A program made the translations under genes and the position numbers. A stretch of DNA of 38,781 nt from contig NZ_BONF01000022.1 of the NCBI RefSeq assembly GCF_016862575.1, positions 1-38,781 on the forward strand. The letters are read 5' to 3'. Positions 25,773 through 33,343 of the stretch are shown here, piece after piece. The stretch is from Catellatospora bangladeshensis (GTDB lineage Bacteria > Actinomycetota > Actinomycetes > Mycobacteriales > Micromonosporaceae). The notes under the pieces were generated by a model. It did no database searches, was not told the DNA's origin, and was given only the letters and a program-made list of their open reading frames with translations. Positions within the stretch are counted from its first letter, which is position 1. Each line of letters opens with the position of its first letter.

Positions 25773-26746
25773 TGAGCTTCGACGACGCGGTCACCCGGGT
25801 GATGGCGGCGCGCTCCCCCGCCGACCTGTTCGGCGGCGCGGACGGCGCGCACGCGTACCGGACGCTCGCCAAGATCCTGCACCCCGATGCCGCACCGGAC
25901 GTCGCGACCGCGACCCGTGCCTTCGCCCGGCTGGCCGACCTGTGGGCCGCACACCGCGACGGGGTCACCATGACCACCCGCCTTGGCGCCTACCGCGTCG
26001 GCCCACTGGCCTACGCGGGCGACATCGCCGACCTGTACCAGCTGAACGGCGGCAGCGCGCTGCTGAAACTGCCCCGCCATCCCGCCGACAGCGACCTGAT
26101 GCGCCGGGAGGCACACGCCCTGACCCGGCTGCGCACCCACGGCGACGCACGCCACGCGGCGTACGCACCCCGGCTGATCGACTCGTTCACCCACCGCGAC
26201 CCGGCCGGCGGCGACCGGCGCACCGCCACCGTGCTCGCCCACCAGGACGGATTCGTGTCCCTGGCACGGGTGAAGCAGTCCTACCCGGGCGGGGTGGACC
26301 CGCGCGACGCGGCCTGGATGTGGCGGCGGCTGCTCGTCGCCGTCGGCTACGCCCACCGCGCCGGCGTGGTCCACGGCGCCGTCGTGCCCGACCACGTGCT
26401 GATCCACCCGGGCGAGCACGGCCTCGTCCTCGTCGACTGGTGCTACAGCGTCACCGGGCCCGGCCAGACGGTTCCGGCGCTCGCCGCCGCATACCGCGAC
26501 CTCTACCCGCCCGAGGTCGCCGCCAGGCGGCCCGCCGACGAGGCCACCGACATCCACCTCGCCACCCGCTGCATGACCTGGCTCATGGGCGACCGGACAC
26601 CACCGGCGCTGGCCCGGTTCGCCCACGGCTGCACCCTGCCCCACCAGCACACCCGCCCGCACGACGCCTGGCGGCTGCTCGCCGAACTCGACGAGCTGCT
26701 CGAAGCGCTCTACGGGCCCCGCACGTTCCGACCCTTCACCCTCTGA
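25772..26746 (+). CDS. J-domain-like / protein-kinase-like fusion, probable pseudokinase
   Basis: 324 aa, ATG at 25772 with AGGAG 5 nt before it. Residues 26-60 form a J-domain-like helical hairpin with an H-P-D motif (37-39, ILHPDAAPD) between AYRTLAK and FARLADLW helices. Residues 67-315 are kinase-like: Lys99 (ALLKL, ATP lysine), Glu113 (RREAHAL, alphaC Glu), a catalytic-loop equivalent H201-G-A-V-V-P-D-H-V-L-I and Asp222 in LVDWCYS (DFG position). The HRD Asp is replaced by Ala203 and the loop Lys and Asn by Val and His, so phosphotransfer is doubtful. It may bind ATP or chaperone a partner. Its neighbours (VWA, PurA-like) are co-transcribed; a scaffold role is inferred. Confidence 0.75.
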   Translation: MSFDDAVTRVMAARSPADLFGGADGAHAYRTLAKILHPDAAPDVATATRAFARLADLWAAHRDGVTMTTRLGAYRVGPLAYAGDIADLYQLNGGSALLKLPRHPADSDLMRREAHALTRLRTHGDARHAAYAPRLIDSFTHRDPAGGDRRTATVLAHQDGFVSLARVKQSYPGGVDPRDAAWMWRRLLVAVGYAHRAGVVHGAVVPDHVLIHPGEHGLVLVDWCYSVTGPGQTVPALAAAYRDLYPPEVAARRPADEATDIHLATRCMTWLMGDRTPPALARFAHGCTLPHQHTRPHDAWRLLAELDELLEALYGPRTFRPFTL

Positions 26747-26756
26747 GGAGCAGAAC

Positions 26757-27725
26757 ATGGGAAGCGGACGATGGTCCACCGACGTCTACAGCGCCGCGGC
26801 CAAGTACCGCGCGGCGACCGGCACCAGCGCCTTCGCGCACAGCGACTCCGGCGCGCGCGCCGTGCACGACGCCCTCAACCCGCACGGCGTCACCGTGCGG
26901 GAGAGCCGCGACAGCGACCAGCACCCGCAGTCGACCCCGATCGCGATCCTGTTCGACGTCACCGGGTCGATGGGCTCGGTGCCGCGGATGCTGCAGACGA
27001 AACTGCCCGAGCTGTTCGGCCTGCTGATCCGCAAGGACTACTGCACCGACCCGCAGATCCTGTTCGGCGCGATCGGCGACGCCACCTGCGACAAGGCGCC
27101 GCTGCAGATCGGGCAGTTCGAGTCCGACAACCGCATGGACGACGACCTCGGCCGGATCCTGCTCGAAGGCGGCGGGGGCGGGCAGCGCACCGAGTCCTAC
27201 GAGCTGGCGATGTACTTCATGGCCCGGCACACCGCACTCGACGCCACCGCCCGGGGCAGGCGCGGCTACCTGTTCATCATCGGTGACGAGATGGCCTACC
27301 GGCAGGTCAAGCCCGCCGAGGTGCGCCGCTTCATCGGCGACACGATCACCGAGCCGATCAGCACCGAGGCGATCCTCGCCGAGCTGCGGCGCAGCTACGA
27401 CGTGTACTTCATCATGCCGGCGCACGCCGGGCACACCGGCGATCCCGAGATCCTCGCCTACTGGCGCGGCCTGCTCGGCCAGCACGTCATCGAGCTGGAC
27501 GACCTCGACGCGGTCTGCGAGACCATCGCGCTGACCGTCGGCCTCGGCGAGGACGCCACCGACCTCGACTCGGGCCTGACCGACCTCGCCGAGGCCGGGT
27601 CGTCGGCGGGCGCGACCGTCGGCAAGGCCCTGGCCCCGCTCGGAAGCACCCGTGGCGCGCTGGTGCGCTCGGCGCTGCCGGCCGGGTTCGGCGGCGACCG
27701 GGCCACCCCGGTGACCCGGCTGTGA
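26757..27725 (+). CDS. VWA-like protein with a MIDAS motif
   Basis: 322 aa, ATG at 26757, GAGGAG 6 nt upstream overlapping the previous stop. A short N-terminus (GRWSTDVYSAAAKYR) is followed by ILFDVTGSMGSVPRML, whose Asp67, Thr69 and Ser71 make the D-x-T-x-S metal-ion-dependent adhesion site of von Willebrand factor A domains. Later strands carry ILFGAIGDA, GGGGGQRTESYELAMYFMA and GYLFIIGDEM, matching the other MIDAS loops. No signal peptide or membrane helix, so it is intracellular, as are VWA proteins that partner ATPases, kinases or metal-dependent enzymes. The C-terminal 70 aa are Ala/Gly-rich. It ends in a 4-bp GTGA overlap with the PurA-like gene. Confidence 0.8.
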   Translation: MGSGRWSTDVYSAAAKYRAATGTSAFAHSDSGARAVHDALNPHGVTVRESRDSDQHPQSTPIAILFDVTGSMGSVPRMLQTKLPELFGLLIRKDYCTDPQILFGAIGDATCDKAPLQIGQFESDNRMDDDLGRILLEGGGGGQRTESYELAMYFMARHTALDATARGRRGYLFIIGDEMAYRQVKPAEVRRFIGDTITEPISTEAILAELRRSYDVYFIMPAHAGHTGDPEILAYWRGLLGQHVIELDDLDAVCETIALTVGLGEDATDLDSGLTDLAEAGSSAGATVGKALAPLGSTRGALVRSALPAGFGGDRATPVTRL

Positions 27726-28945
27726 CACTGCTCCGGCACGTCATCGTCGTCGACCTCGGCTACGGCGACGCCGGCAAGGGCACCATCGTGGACTGGCTCT
27801 GCGCGACCCGCCCGGTCACCGCCGTGATCAGGTTCAACGGGGGCGCGCAGGCCGCCCACAACGTGGTGACGCCCGACGGGCGTCACCACACCTTCGCCCA
27901 GTTCGGCTCCGGCACCCTGCACGGGGTCCCCACCCACCTGTCGCGGTTCATGATGGTCGACCCGCTGGCGCTGGCCGCCGAAGCCGAACACCTGGCCGCA
28001 CTCGGGGTGGCGGCGCCGTTCGAGCTGCTCACCGTCGACCGGCAGGCGCTGCTGACAACGCCGTGGCACCGGGCCGCCAACCGGCGCCGGGAGGCCGCCC
28101 GCGGCGACGACCGGCACGGTTCCTGCGGCATGGGCGTCGGCGAGACCGCCGCCTTCGCCCTGGCGCACCCTGACCTGGCCGTACGCGCGGGCGACACCGA
28201 GTCTCGGGCGACGCTGGCACGCAAGCTGCACGGTATCCGCGACGCGCTCACCGCCGAACTCGGGCCGCTCGACGCGCCGCCGGTCGCCGACGTCGCCGAC
28301 GCGTTCCGGTGGTTCGGGACCGCCGTCCGCTTCGTCTCCTCGTCCCGGCATCTGCTGGAAGGCAGCTGCGTGTTCGAAGGCGCCCAGGGCGTCCTGCTGG
28401 ACGAGTGGCGCGGCTGGCACCCGTACACCACCTGGTCCACCACCACCTTCGACAACGCCGAGACCCTGCTGGCGGAGAACGGCGGCGGTGACGCCCTGCG
28501 CCTGGGTGTCGTGCGCACCTACACCACGCGCCACGGCGCAGGCCCGCTCGTCACCGAGGACCCGCAGCTCACGGCGGCTCTTCCGGAGCGCCACAACAGC
28601 CACGGGCCGTGGCAGGGCGCGTGGCGGGCCGGTCACTTCGATGCCGTCGCCCATCGCTACGCCGTCGAGGTCTGCGGCGGCGTCGACGCGCTCGCCGTCA
28701 CGCACATGGACGCGGCCGACCGCCACGATCTCAAGATGTGCCTGGCCTACGAGCAACTCGACAGGATCGTGCCCGGAGAGCTTGGCGATCTGGCGTACCA
28801 GGAGAAACTCACTCAGACCCTGGCTGCGGCCACACCGGTGTACACCGGATTCGGCGACGTCGGCGAGGTGCTCGGCGCTCCGGTCATGGTCACCTCGCAC
28901 GGACCGGCCTACTCGGACAAGACACTGCTGTCCGGGCCGTGGTGA
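27722..28945 (+). CDS. Adenylosuccinate synthetase (PurA) homologue with altered aspartate loop
   Basis: 407 aa, GTG at 27722. The GTP P-loop and catalytic residues of PurA are kept: DLGYGDAGKGTIVD (Asp16, equivalent to E. coli Asp13), FNGGAQAAHNVV (His46, equivalent to His41), FEGAQGVLLD (Gln222), HPYTTWSTTTFDN, GVVRTYTTRHGAGP, FDAVAHRYAV and SHGP near the C-terminus. Differences: GDEGKGK is GDAGKGT; the IMP loop TTGRGIGP is SCGMGVGE; TKLD is THMD; and the aspartate-binding TTGR-R-R loop is replaced by PWQGAWR, losing both key arginines. The usual PurA is about 430 aa. It is probably not the housekeeping purA; it may activate a purine-like 6-oxo group with GTP and use another nucleophile. 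Last gene of the nrtR-like operon. Confidence 0.82.
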   Translation: MTLLRHVIVVDLGYGDAGKGTIVDWLCATRPVTAVIRFNGGAQAAHNVVTPDGRHHTFAQFGSGTLHGVPTHLSRFMMVDPLALAAEAEHLAALGVAAPFELLTVDRQALLTTPWHRAANRRREAARGDDRHGSCGMGVGETAAFALAHPDLAVRAGDTESRATLARKLHGIRDALTAELGPLDAPPVADVADAFRWFGTAVRFVSSSRHLLEGSCVFEGAQGVLLDEWRGWHPYTTWSTTTFDNAETLLAENGGGDALRLGVVRTYTTRHGAGPLVTEDPQLTAALPERHNSHGPWQGAWRAGHFDAVAHRYAVEVCGGVDALAVTHMDAADRHDLKMCLAYEQLDRIVPGELGDLAYQEKLTQTLAAATPVYTGFGDVGEVLGAPVMVTSHGPAYSDKTLLSGPW

Positions 28946-29016
28946 CGGTTGACAGCCGCGCCTGCGGTCCACTTGGCTGACAGGCCACGATGATCCACCA
29001 CCGGGAGGACGCGCGT

Positions 29017-30129
29017 ATGGGGTTGCAGGCGCCGCTGTGGCGGGCCGTCACCGTCTTCCGGGGCGCCGCGCTCGTGTACGCCACCGTCCTCATGCTCGCC
29101 GGCTCCCGCGAACACACCCGGCCCTGGCTCGGCTGGACCGTGCTCGCCGCGATGGTGGCCTGGACCGTCGTCACCGGAGTCCGCTACCACGACCCCGCCG
29201 GACGCCGCTGGACCTGGCTGACCGCCGACCTCGCCGTCACCCTGACCTGCCTGCTCGTGTCCATGCTGGTGGTCCCCGCCGAACGGCTCGCCGCGGGCGG
29301 GGCCACCCTGCCCATGGCCTGGGTCGCCGGGGTGGTGCTGGTCTGGGCGCTGCGCGGGGGACGCCGCGCGGGTGGCATCGCCGCACTGATCGTCGGCGCG
29401 GCCGACCTGTTCCTGCGCGGCGCGGTCACCTCCGCCACCGTCAACGGCACCGTCCTGCTGCTGCTCGCGGGCGGGGTCATGGGCTACGTGTCGCGGCTGA
29501 CCGACGACGCCGAGGCCCGGCTGCAGCGCGCCGTGGAGCTGGAGGCGGCCACCCGCGAGCGCGAGCGCCTGGCCCGGGGCATCCACGACTCGGTCCTGCA
29601 GGTGCTGGCGCTGGTGCAGCGCCGCGGCACCGAGCTGGGCGGTGAGGCCGCCGAGCTGGGCAGGCTCGCCGGTGAGCAGGAGGCGGTGCTGCGCTCCCTG
29701 GTCGGGGTACACGACACGGCCGCGGCCGCGGGCACCGCCGACCTGCGGCTGCTGCTGGGACGGTACGGCTCGCCGCGGGTCACCGTGTCCTCGCCCGCGA
29801 CACCGGTGCTGCTGCCTGCGGCGGTGGCGGCGGAGGTCGCCGCGGCGGCGGGCAGCGCGCTGGACAACGTGACCGTGCACGGCGGACCGGCCGCGCGGGC
29901 GTGGGTGCTGGTGGAGCAGGAGCCCGACGCGGTGACCGTATCGATCCGCGACGACGGTCCGGGTATCGCGCCCGGCAGGCTGGCCGAGGCGGCTGCGTCC
30001 GGGCGGCTCGGGGTGGCGCAGTCGATCCAGGGCCGCATCCGCGACCTGGGCGGCACGGTCGCGATCAGCGGAGGACCTGGGCAGGGCACCGAGGTGGAGC
30101 TTCGGGTCCCGGTGCCCCGGTTAGGCTGA
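29017..30129 (+). CDS. macS: MacS-family sensor histidine kinase
   Basis: 370 aa from the ATG at 29017 (GGAGG 8 nt upstream); an ATG at 28990 lacks such a site. It starts GLQAPLWRAVTVFRGAALVYA, the hallmark of MacS/DUF5931 proteins, followed by about five to six membrane helices (to residue 160). A HisKA_3 dimerisation helix carries the phospho-acceptor His190 in LARGIHDSVLQVLALVQRRG. A compact HATPase domain follows, with SALDNVTVHG (N box) and DDGPGIAPGRL (G box). It autophosphorylates in response to an unknown membrane or envelope signal and passes phosphate to the response regulator five bases downstream. A TTGACA at 28949-28954 may be its -35 element; the -10 is weak. Confidence 0.88.
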   Translation: MGLQAPLWRAVTVFRGAALVYATVLMLAGSREHTRPWLGWTVLAAMVAWTVVTGVRYHDPAGRRWTWLTADLAVTLTCLLVSMLVVPAERLAAGGATLPMAWVAGVVLVWALRGGRRAGGIAALIVGAADLFLRGAVTSATVNGTVLLLLAGGVMGYVSRLTDDAEARLQRAVELEAATRERERLARGIHDSVLQVLALVQRRGTELGGEAAELGRLAGEQEAVLRSLVGVHDTAAAAGTADLRLLLGRYGSPRVTVSSPATPVLLPAAVAAEVAAAAGSALDNVTVHGGPAARAWVLVEQEPDAVTVSIRDDGPGIAPGRLAEAAASGRLGVAQSIQGRIRDLGGTVAISGGPGQGTEVELRVPVPRLG

Positions 30130-30134
30130 ACGCC

Positions 30135-30776
30135 GTGGTGGACGTGATGGTGGTGGACGACCACCCGATGTGGCGCGAGGGTGTGGCCCGTGACCTGACC
30201 GACGCCGGATACCACGTGGTCGCGGCCGTGGGCGAGGGCGCGCAGGCGGTGCGTATCGCCCGGTCGGTGCGCCCCGACGTGGTGGTGCTCGACCTGCAGC
30301 TGCCGGACCTGTCCGGGGTCGAGGTCATCGGCGGGCTGGTCGAGGCGCTGCCGCAGGTGCGGGTGCTGGTCCTGTCGGCCAGCGGCGAGCAGCAGGACGT
30401 GCTGGACGCGGTGAAGGCGGGCGCGGCCGGCTACCTGGTCAAGTCGGCGGCCCGCGAGGAGTTCCTGGACGCGGTGCGGCGCACCGCTGAGGGCGACGCG
30501 GTGTTCACGGCCGGGCTGGCGGGCCTGGTGCTGGGTGAGTACCGGCGGCTGGCGGCCGCGCCGGGCGACGGGCCGGAGGCGCCACGGCTGAGCGACCGGG
30601 AGACGGAGGTGCTGCGGCTGGTCGCCAAGGGGCTCACCTACCGGCAGATCGCCGAGCGGCTGACCCTGTCGCACCGCACCGTGCAGAACCACGTCCAGAA
30701 CACGCTGGGCAAGCTACAGCTGCACAACCGGGTCGAGCTGGTGCGATACGCGATCGAGCAGGGCCTGGACGGCTAG
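30135..30776 (+). CDS. macR: MacR-family response regulator (NarL/LuxR type)
   Basis: 213 aa, GTG at 30135 (GTG codons at 30138 and 30144 and an ATG at 30147 are alternatives, giving almost the same protein). Receiver domain: acidic pocket VVDDHPMWREG, phospho-acceptor Asp53 in VVLDLQLPDLSG, Lys in YLVKSA. The C-terminal LuxR-type helix-turn-helix is LSDRETEVLRLVAKGLTYRQ with IAERLTLSHRTVQNHVQNTL. It partners the histidine kinase encoded immediately upstream (5-bp gap) as a typical two-component system. Its DNA target is not evident in the window. Confidence 0.9.
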   Translation: MVDVMVVDDHPMWREGVARDLTDAGYHVVAAVGEGAQAVRIARSVRPDVVVLDLQLPDLSGVEVIGGLVEALPQVRVLVLSASGEQQDVLDAVKAGAAGYLVKSAAREEFLDAVRRTAEGDAVFTAGLAGLVLGEYRRLAAAPGDGPEAPRLSDRETEVLRLVAKGLTYRQIAERLTLSHRTVQNHVQNTLGKLQLHNRVELVRYAIEQGLDG

Positions 30777-30880
30777 CAGGTGCTTTGTGTCGATGTGTCG
30801 CTCGGGTCAGCGCTCCGGGACGATGGTGCTCACGGGCGACATGATCGCCGTCATTGCGGTGCGTCAGGAAAGCGGATCAC

Positions 30881-31567
30881 ATGAAGTTCCTTCTCACGTC
30901 GGCGGGCATCTGCAATCCGAGCATCTCCGACGCGCTCGTCGACCTGCTGGGCAAGCCGATCGCCGAGTCCACGGCCCTGTTCATCCCCACCGGGGTCTAC
31001 CCCTTCCCCGGCGGAGGTGTGAGGGCGTGGAAGGCGATTCACGGCCAGGCCCCGATCCCGCTGACTCAGGTCGGCTGGAAATCACTGGGCATTCTGGAGC
31101 TCACCGCACTGCCGACCATCCGGGAAGAGAACTGGATCCCGGCGGTCCGGGAGGCCGATGCCCTCCTCGTCTGGGGCGGCGATGTGCTGTACCTGACCTA
31201 CTGGCTGCGCCGGTCGGGCTTGGCCGACCTCCTGCCGTCGCTGAGTGACACGGTTTATGTCGGGGTCAGCGCCGGGAGCATCGCGGTCACCCCGTACAAC
31301 TGCGACGCCGAATTCGACCTTCAATTCGTCCCCGACGGCAGCGACATGGCGCAGGGTGCCGACCGGGCGCTGGGGCTGGTGGATTTCACTCTGTACCCCC
31401 ATCTCAATCATCCGGACATGGAGGACACCGAGCTGTCCAACATCCAGAAGTGGGCGTCCGGAATCCCGGTCCCGACCTACGCCATCGACGACAACACCGC
31501 CATCAAGGTGGTCGATGGCACTGTTGAGGTCATCTCCGAGGGAGACTGGAGACTGATCAACCCCTGA
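30881..31567 (+). CDS. Peptidase S51 / class I glutamine amidotransferase-like protein
   Basis: 228 aa, ATG at 30881, AGGAAAG about 9 nt upstream. The fold of dipeptidase E-like S51 proteins is visible: MKFLLTSAGICNPSI at the N-terminus, LVWGGDVLYLTYWLR, and the nucleophile Ser130 in the elbow YVGVSAGSIAVTP. Candidate His residues follow in TLYPHLNHPDMED (His174/His177). S51 enzymes cleave Asp-X dipeptides or cyanophycin-derived peptides; many actinobacterial members are uncharacterised. No signal peptide, so cytosolic. It follows the macSR pair on the same strand after a 104-bp gap and is probably independently transcribed. Confidence 0.83.
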   Translation: MKFLLTSAGICNPSISDALVDLLGKPIAESTALFIPTGVYPFPGGGVRAWKAIHGQAPIPLTQVGWKSLGILELTALPTIREENWIPAVREADALLVWGGDVLYLTYWLRRSGLADLLPSLSDTVYVGVSAGSIAVTPYNCDAEFDLQFVPDGSDMAQGADRALGLVDFTLYPHLNHPDMEDTELSNIQKWASGIPVPTYAIDDNTAIKVVDGTVEVISEGDWRLINP

Positions 31568-32024
31568 CGTAGCCCGCGGCCAAGCCGACGCGGATCGCGA
31601 CGAAATGAGCGTGCCTCGCCCGCCTTGCACCAGAACGGCAGGGGACAGCGGGTCAGTCGGCGCCCGACGGAAAGGGCGCATGAGCCGGCCAGCGCGGCCA
31701 CATCGAGGCAGCTGGACTGGTCCTTCGCGTTGCGGCCGCGCGGCATCGACGCGTAAAGCACGACCTGCCGCCGGGTTCTCAGGCCGGACGCGGTGGGGAC
31801 TGGAATCGGCATGGCTGATTACGGTTACGCAATCGCGGAGACGGCCGGCGAGGGCGGCTCCCCGCTGCGGAGCCGACAACGGTGTTTTCGGCTCGGGGAA
31901 AGGACGTTGTGCCGCGTCAATCCAAAAAGGAGCATGACATGCGCTGAACAAGCGACCGCGAGATCTGCGGACACATTCAGTGCCTACTGCATCAGTACGC
32001 GCTGACTCACGCCAGGAGAATCAA
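31568..32024. other. 457-bp intergenic stretch, possibly decayed coding remnant
   Basis: No convincing gene is seen. GC is lower than in the genes and frames lack third-position bias. At 31927-31932 there is a strong AAGGAG. It precedes ATG codons at 31934 (a 23-codon frame ending at 32005) and 31939 (ATG-CGC-TGA, a two-residue frame), 20-85 bp before the SH3-like exoprotein start. This could be a leader peptide, a truncated former gene or chance. The promoter for the SH3-like gene must lie here. Confidence 0.35.
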
Positions 32025-32414
32025 ATGAGGGTCACGAAAATGTCCATGGCAAGGGCTGCCGTAGCCGTCGCCACTGCTGCTGCCATGTTCGTGGTCTCCC
32101 CTGTGCCCGCGGCTCAGGCGGCAGACAACTGCAACGAGTACTCCTCGTTCCCGAACGGGGAGGGCGCGGGCACCATGGAGGTGACCGCGAACCTCAAGGT
32201 CGGCCCATACTCCTCCTGCGGCACCGTCAGGTCCCTGGCCGTCGGCACCAGGGTGTTCAAGCACTGCGAGGTGATGAACTCGTATGGGAACATCTGGTGG
32301 TACGTCCGTGTCTCAGGTACCTCCACCTACGGCTGGATGTCGTTGCAGAATCTGACGAACATCAGTGGGGATGACAACGGTGACGGGATGAACGTTACTT
32401 ACGCCTGCCTGTAA
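32025..32414 (+). CDS. Small secreted SH3-like protein
   Basis: 129 aa from the ATG at 32025, AGGAGAA upstream. The signal peptide is about 1-33 (ARAAVAVATAAAMFVVSPVPAAQA-AD). The mature part contains VTANLKVGPYSSCGTVRSL, a WWYVRVSGTSTYGWMSLQNL segment and conserved Gly/Trp positions of bacterial SH3-like (SH3b) domains, with four Cys (NCNE, SSCGT, KHCEV, YACL) probably in disulfides. SH3b domains often bind peptidoglycan peptides; with no catalytic partner domain, the role here may be cell-wall binding or a small extracellular signal (inference). Confidence 0.78.
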   Translation: MRVTKMSMARAAVAVATAAAMFVVSPVPAAQAADNCNEYSSFPNGEGAGTMEVTANLKVGPYSSCGTVRSLAVGTRVFKHCEVMNSYGNIWWYVRVSGTSTYGWMSLQNLTNISGDDNGDGMNVTYACL

Positions 32415-32463
32415 TTCGTATCGCTGATCCGCTCACCTCTGAGACAAGGCAGCTCAACTGCCT

Positions 32464-32497
32464 CCGCATAATGCGGCAACCGAGGATTATCCTCGGT
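32464..32497. terminator. Two short hairpins preceding the main terminator
   Basis: CCGCAT-A-ATGCGG (32464-32476) and ACCGAGG/CCTCGGT (32479-32485 with 32491-32497, loop ATTAT) are adjacent perfect hairpins after the SH3-like gene. They may act with the stronger hairpin at 32504 as a compound terminator or protect the mRNA 3' end. Confidence 0.45.
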
Positions 32498-32503
32498 CGC
32501 GCA

Positions 32504-32541
32504 GCCTTGCCCTGCCCGAGGTTCTCCGGGCGGGGCAAGGC
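32504..32541. terminator. Hairpin terminator between convergent genes
   Basis: A 15-bp stem (32504-32518 with 32527-32541; all Watson-Crick except one wobble pair) and 8-base loop lies between the SH3-like gene (stop 32414, +) and the SRPBCC gene (stop 32573, -). It is positioned to terminate both. Confidence 0.8.
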
Positions 32542-32572
32542 TCGCCGAAGGCGACCGCGTAACGGCTTAGCC

Positions 32573-33121
32573 TTAGGCCGTCCGGAAGTTCGCGAGGCTC
32601 CCGGGCTGGCCAGCCATCGGGCTGAGATTCTGGCATTGCCGTCGCCATGACCCGAAGACATGCCGGTGTACCGCCTTGAGCCCGACGGACATCGCCACGG
32701 CAGTGAGGGCCGGAAATGCGCCCTGCATGGCGACGGTGGTGGTTCGGGTGAGCCGGGTCCGGCCGTCGGCTGGGGCCAGCTGGAACCGCTCGTCGATCCC
32801 GGCCACCCAGCGCGCGAACGCAAGATCGGTCTGCTCCATGCGAAACTCCAGCACCTCGGCCGGCTCCCAGCGCGTGATGCGCTGGCGAACCACCCCCTGG
32901 GTTGCGCGACACTCGCGCTGGGCACCCACACCTCCGACGCCATCGGGCAACGCGCAGGCAACAGGGCGGGGCGTGCCGACGGCGAACACCGGGCAGCGCG
33001 GTGCTCGATCCATCCGCGAATTTGTCAGCAGTGGCCACACCTCGACCGGATCCACGCCGAGCGTCACACTCGTGGTAACCACCAAGACCCGACCGCCACC
33101 AGCGCCTTTGATGGCGATCAT
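32573..33121 (-). CDS. SRPBCC (START/Bet v1-like) family protein
   Basis: 182 aa, ATG at 33121; the very long reading frame continuing upstream is a shadow of the ketosynthase gene. The helix-grip features are present: VTTSVTLGVDPVEVWPLLTN (first strand and helices), VVRQRITRWEPAEVLEFRM, FQLAPADGRTRLTRTTTV, and a long C-terminal helix (FPALTAVAMSVGLKAVHRHVF). This fold binds hydrophobic ligands in a cavity (polyketide cyclases, Activator-of-Hsp90-like, plant PR-10 relatives). The specific ligand is unknown. It is controlled by a TetR-type palindrome and divergent from the ketosynthase-fusion gene; a role in handling its product is possible. Confidence 0.72.
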   Translation of the reverse strand: MIAIKGAGGGRVLVVTTSVTLGVDPVEVWPLLTNSRMDRAPRCPVFAVGTPRPVACALPDGVGGVGAQRECRATQGVVRQRITRWEPAEVLEFRMEQTDLAFARWVAGIDERFQLAPADGRTRLTRTTTVAMQGAFPALTAVAMSVGLKAVHRHVFGSWRRQCQNLSPMAGQPGSLANFRTA

Positions 33122-33138
33122 GATGCCCTCGCAATCTT

Positions 33139-33167
33139 TTGAGCGAACGCTCAACACGAGCAGCATA
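33139..33167 (-). promoter_or_regulatory. TetR-type operator and -10 of the SRPBCC gene
   Basis: TTGAGCGAACGCTCAA (33139-33154) is a palindrome with two 7-bp arms around AA, the TGAGCG-NN-CGCTCA form common for actinobacterial TetR-family repressors. A TATGCT -10 hexamer lies at 33162-33167 on the minus strand, so the palindrome covers the transcription start. No tetR gene is within the window. Confidence 0.7.
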
Positions 33168-33343
33168 CTTCCCGTCGCCGCGAGCCGCCGTCCCGTCGCG
33201 TCGCAGGCACACCGGACCTCGAGCATCGGGCCGATCATGCTGAGCGCACCCTGGATGTACTGACCGCGCTGAGTACCACGCACATCCGCATTTGAGTTCC
33301 TGAGCGGATACGCGGCCGCCGTGCGGCTGGCTGAATCGGGGGT

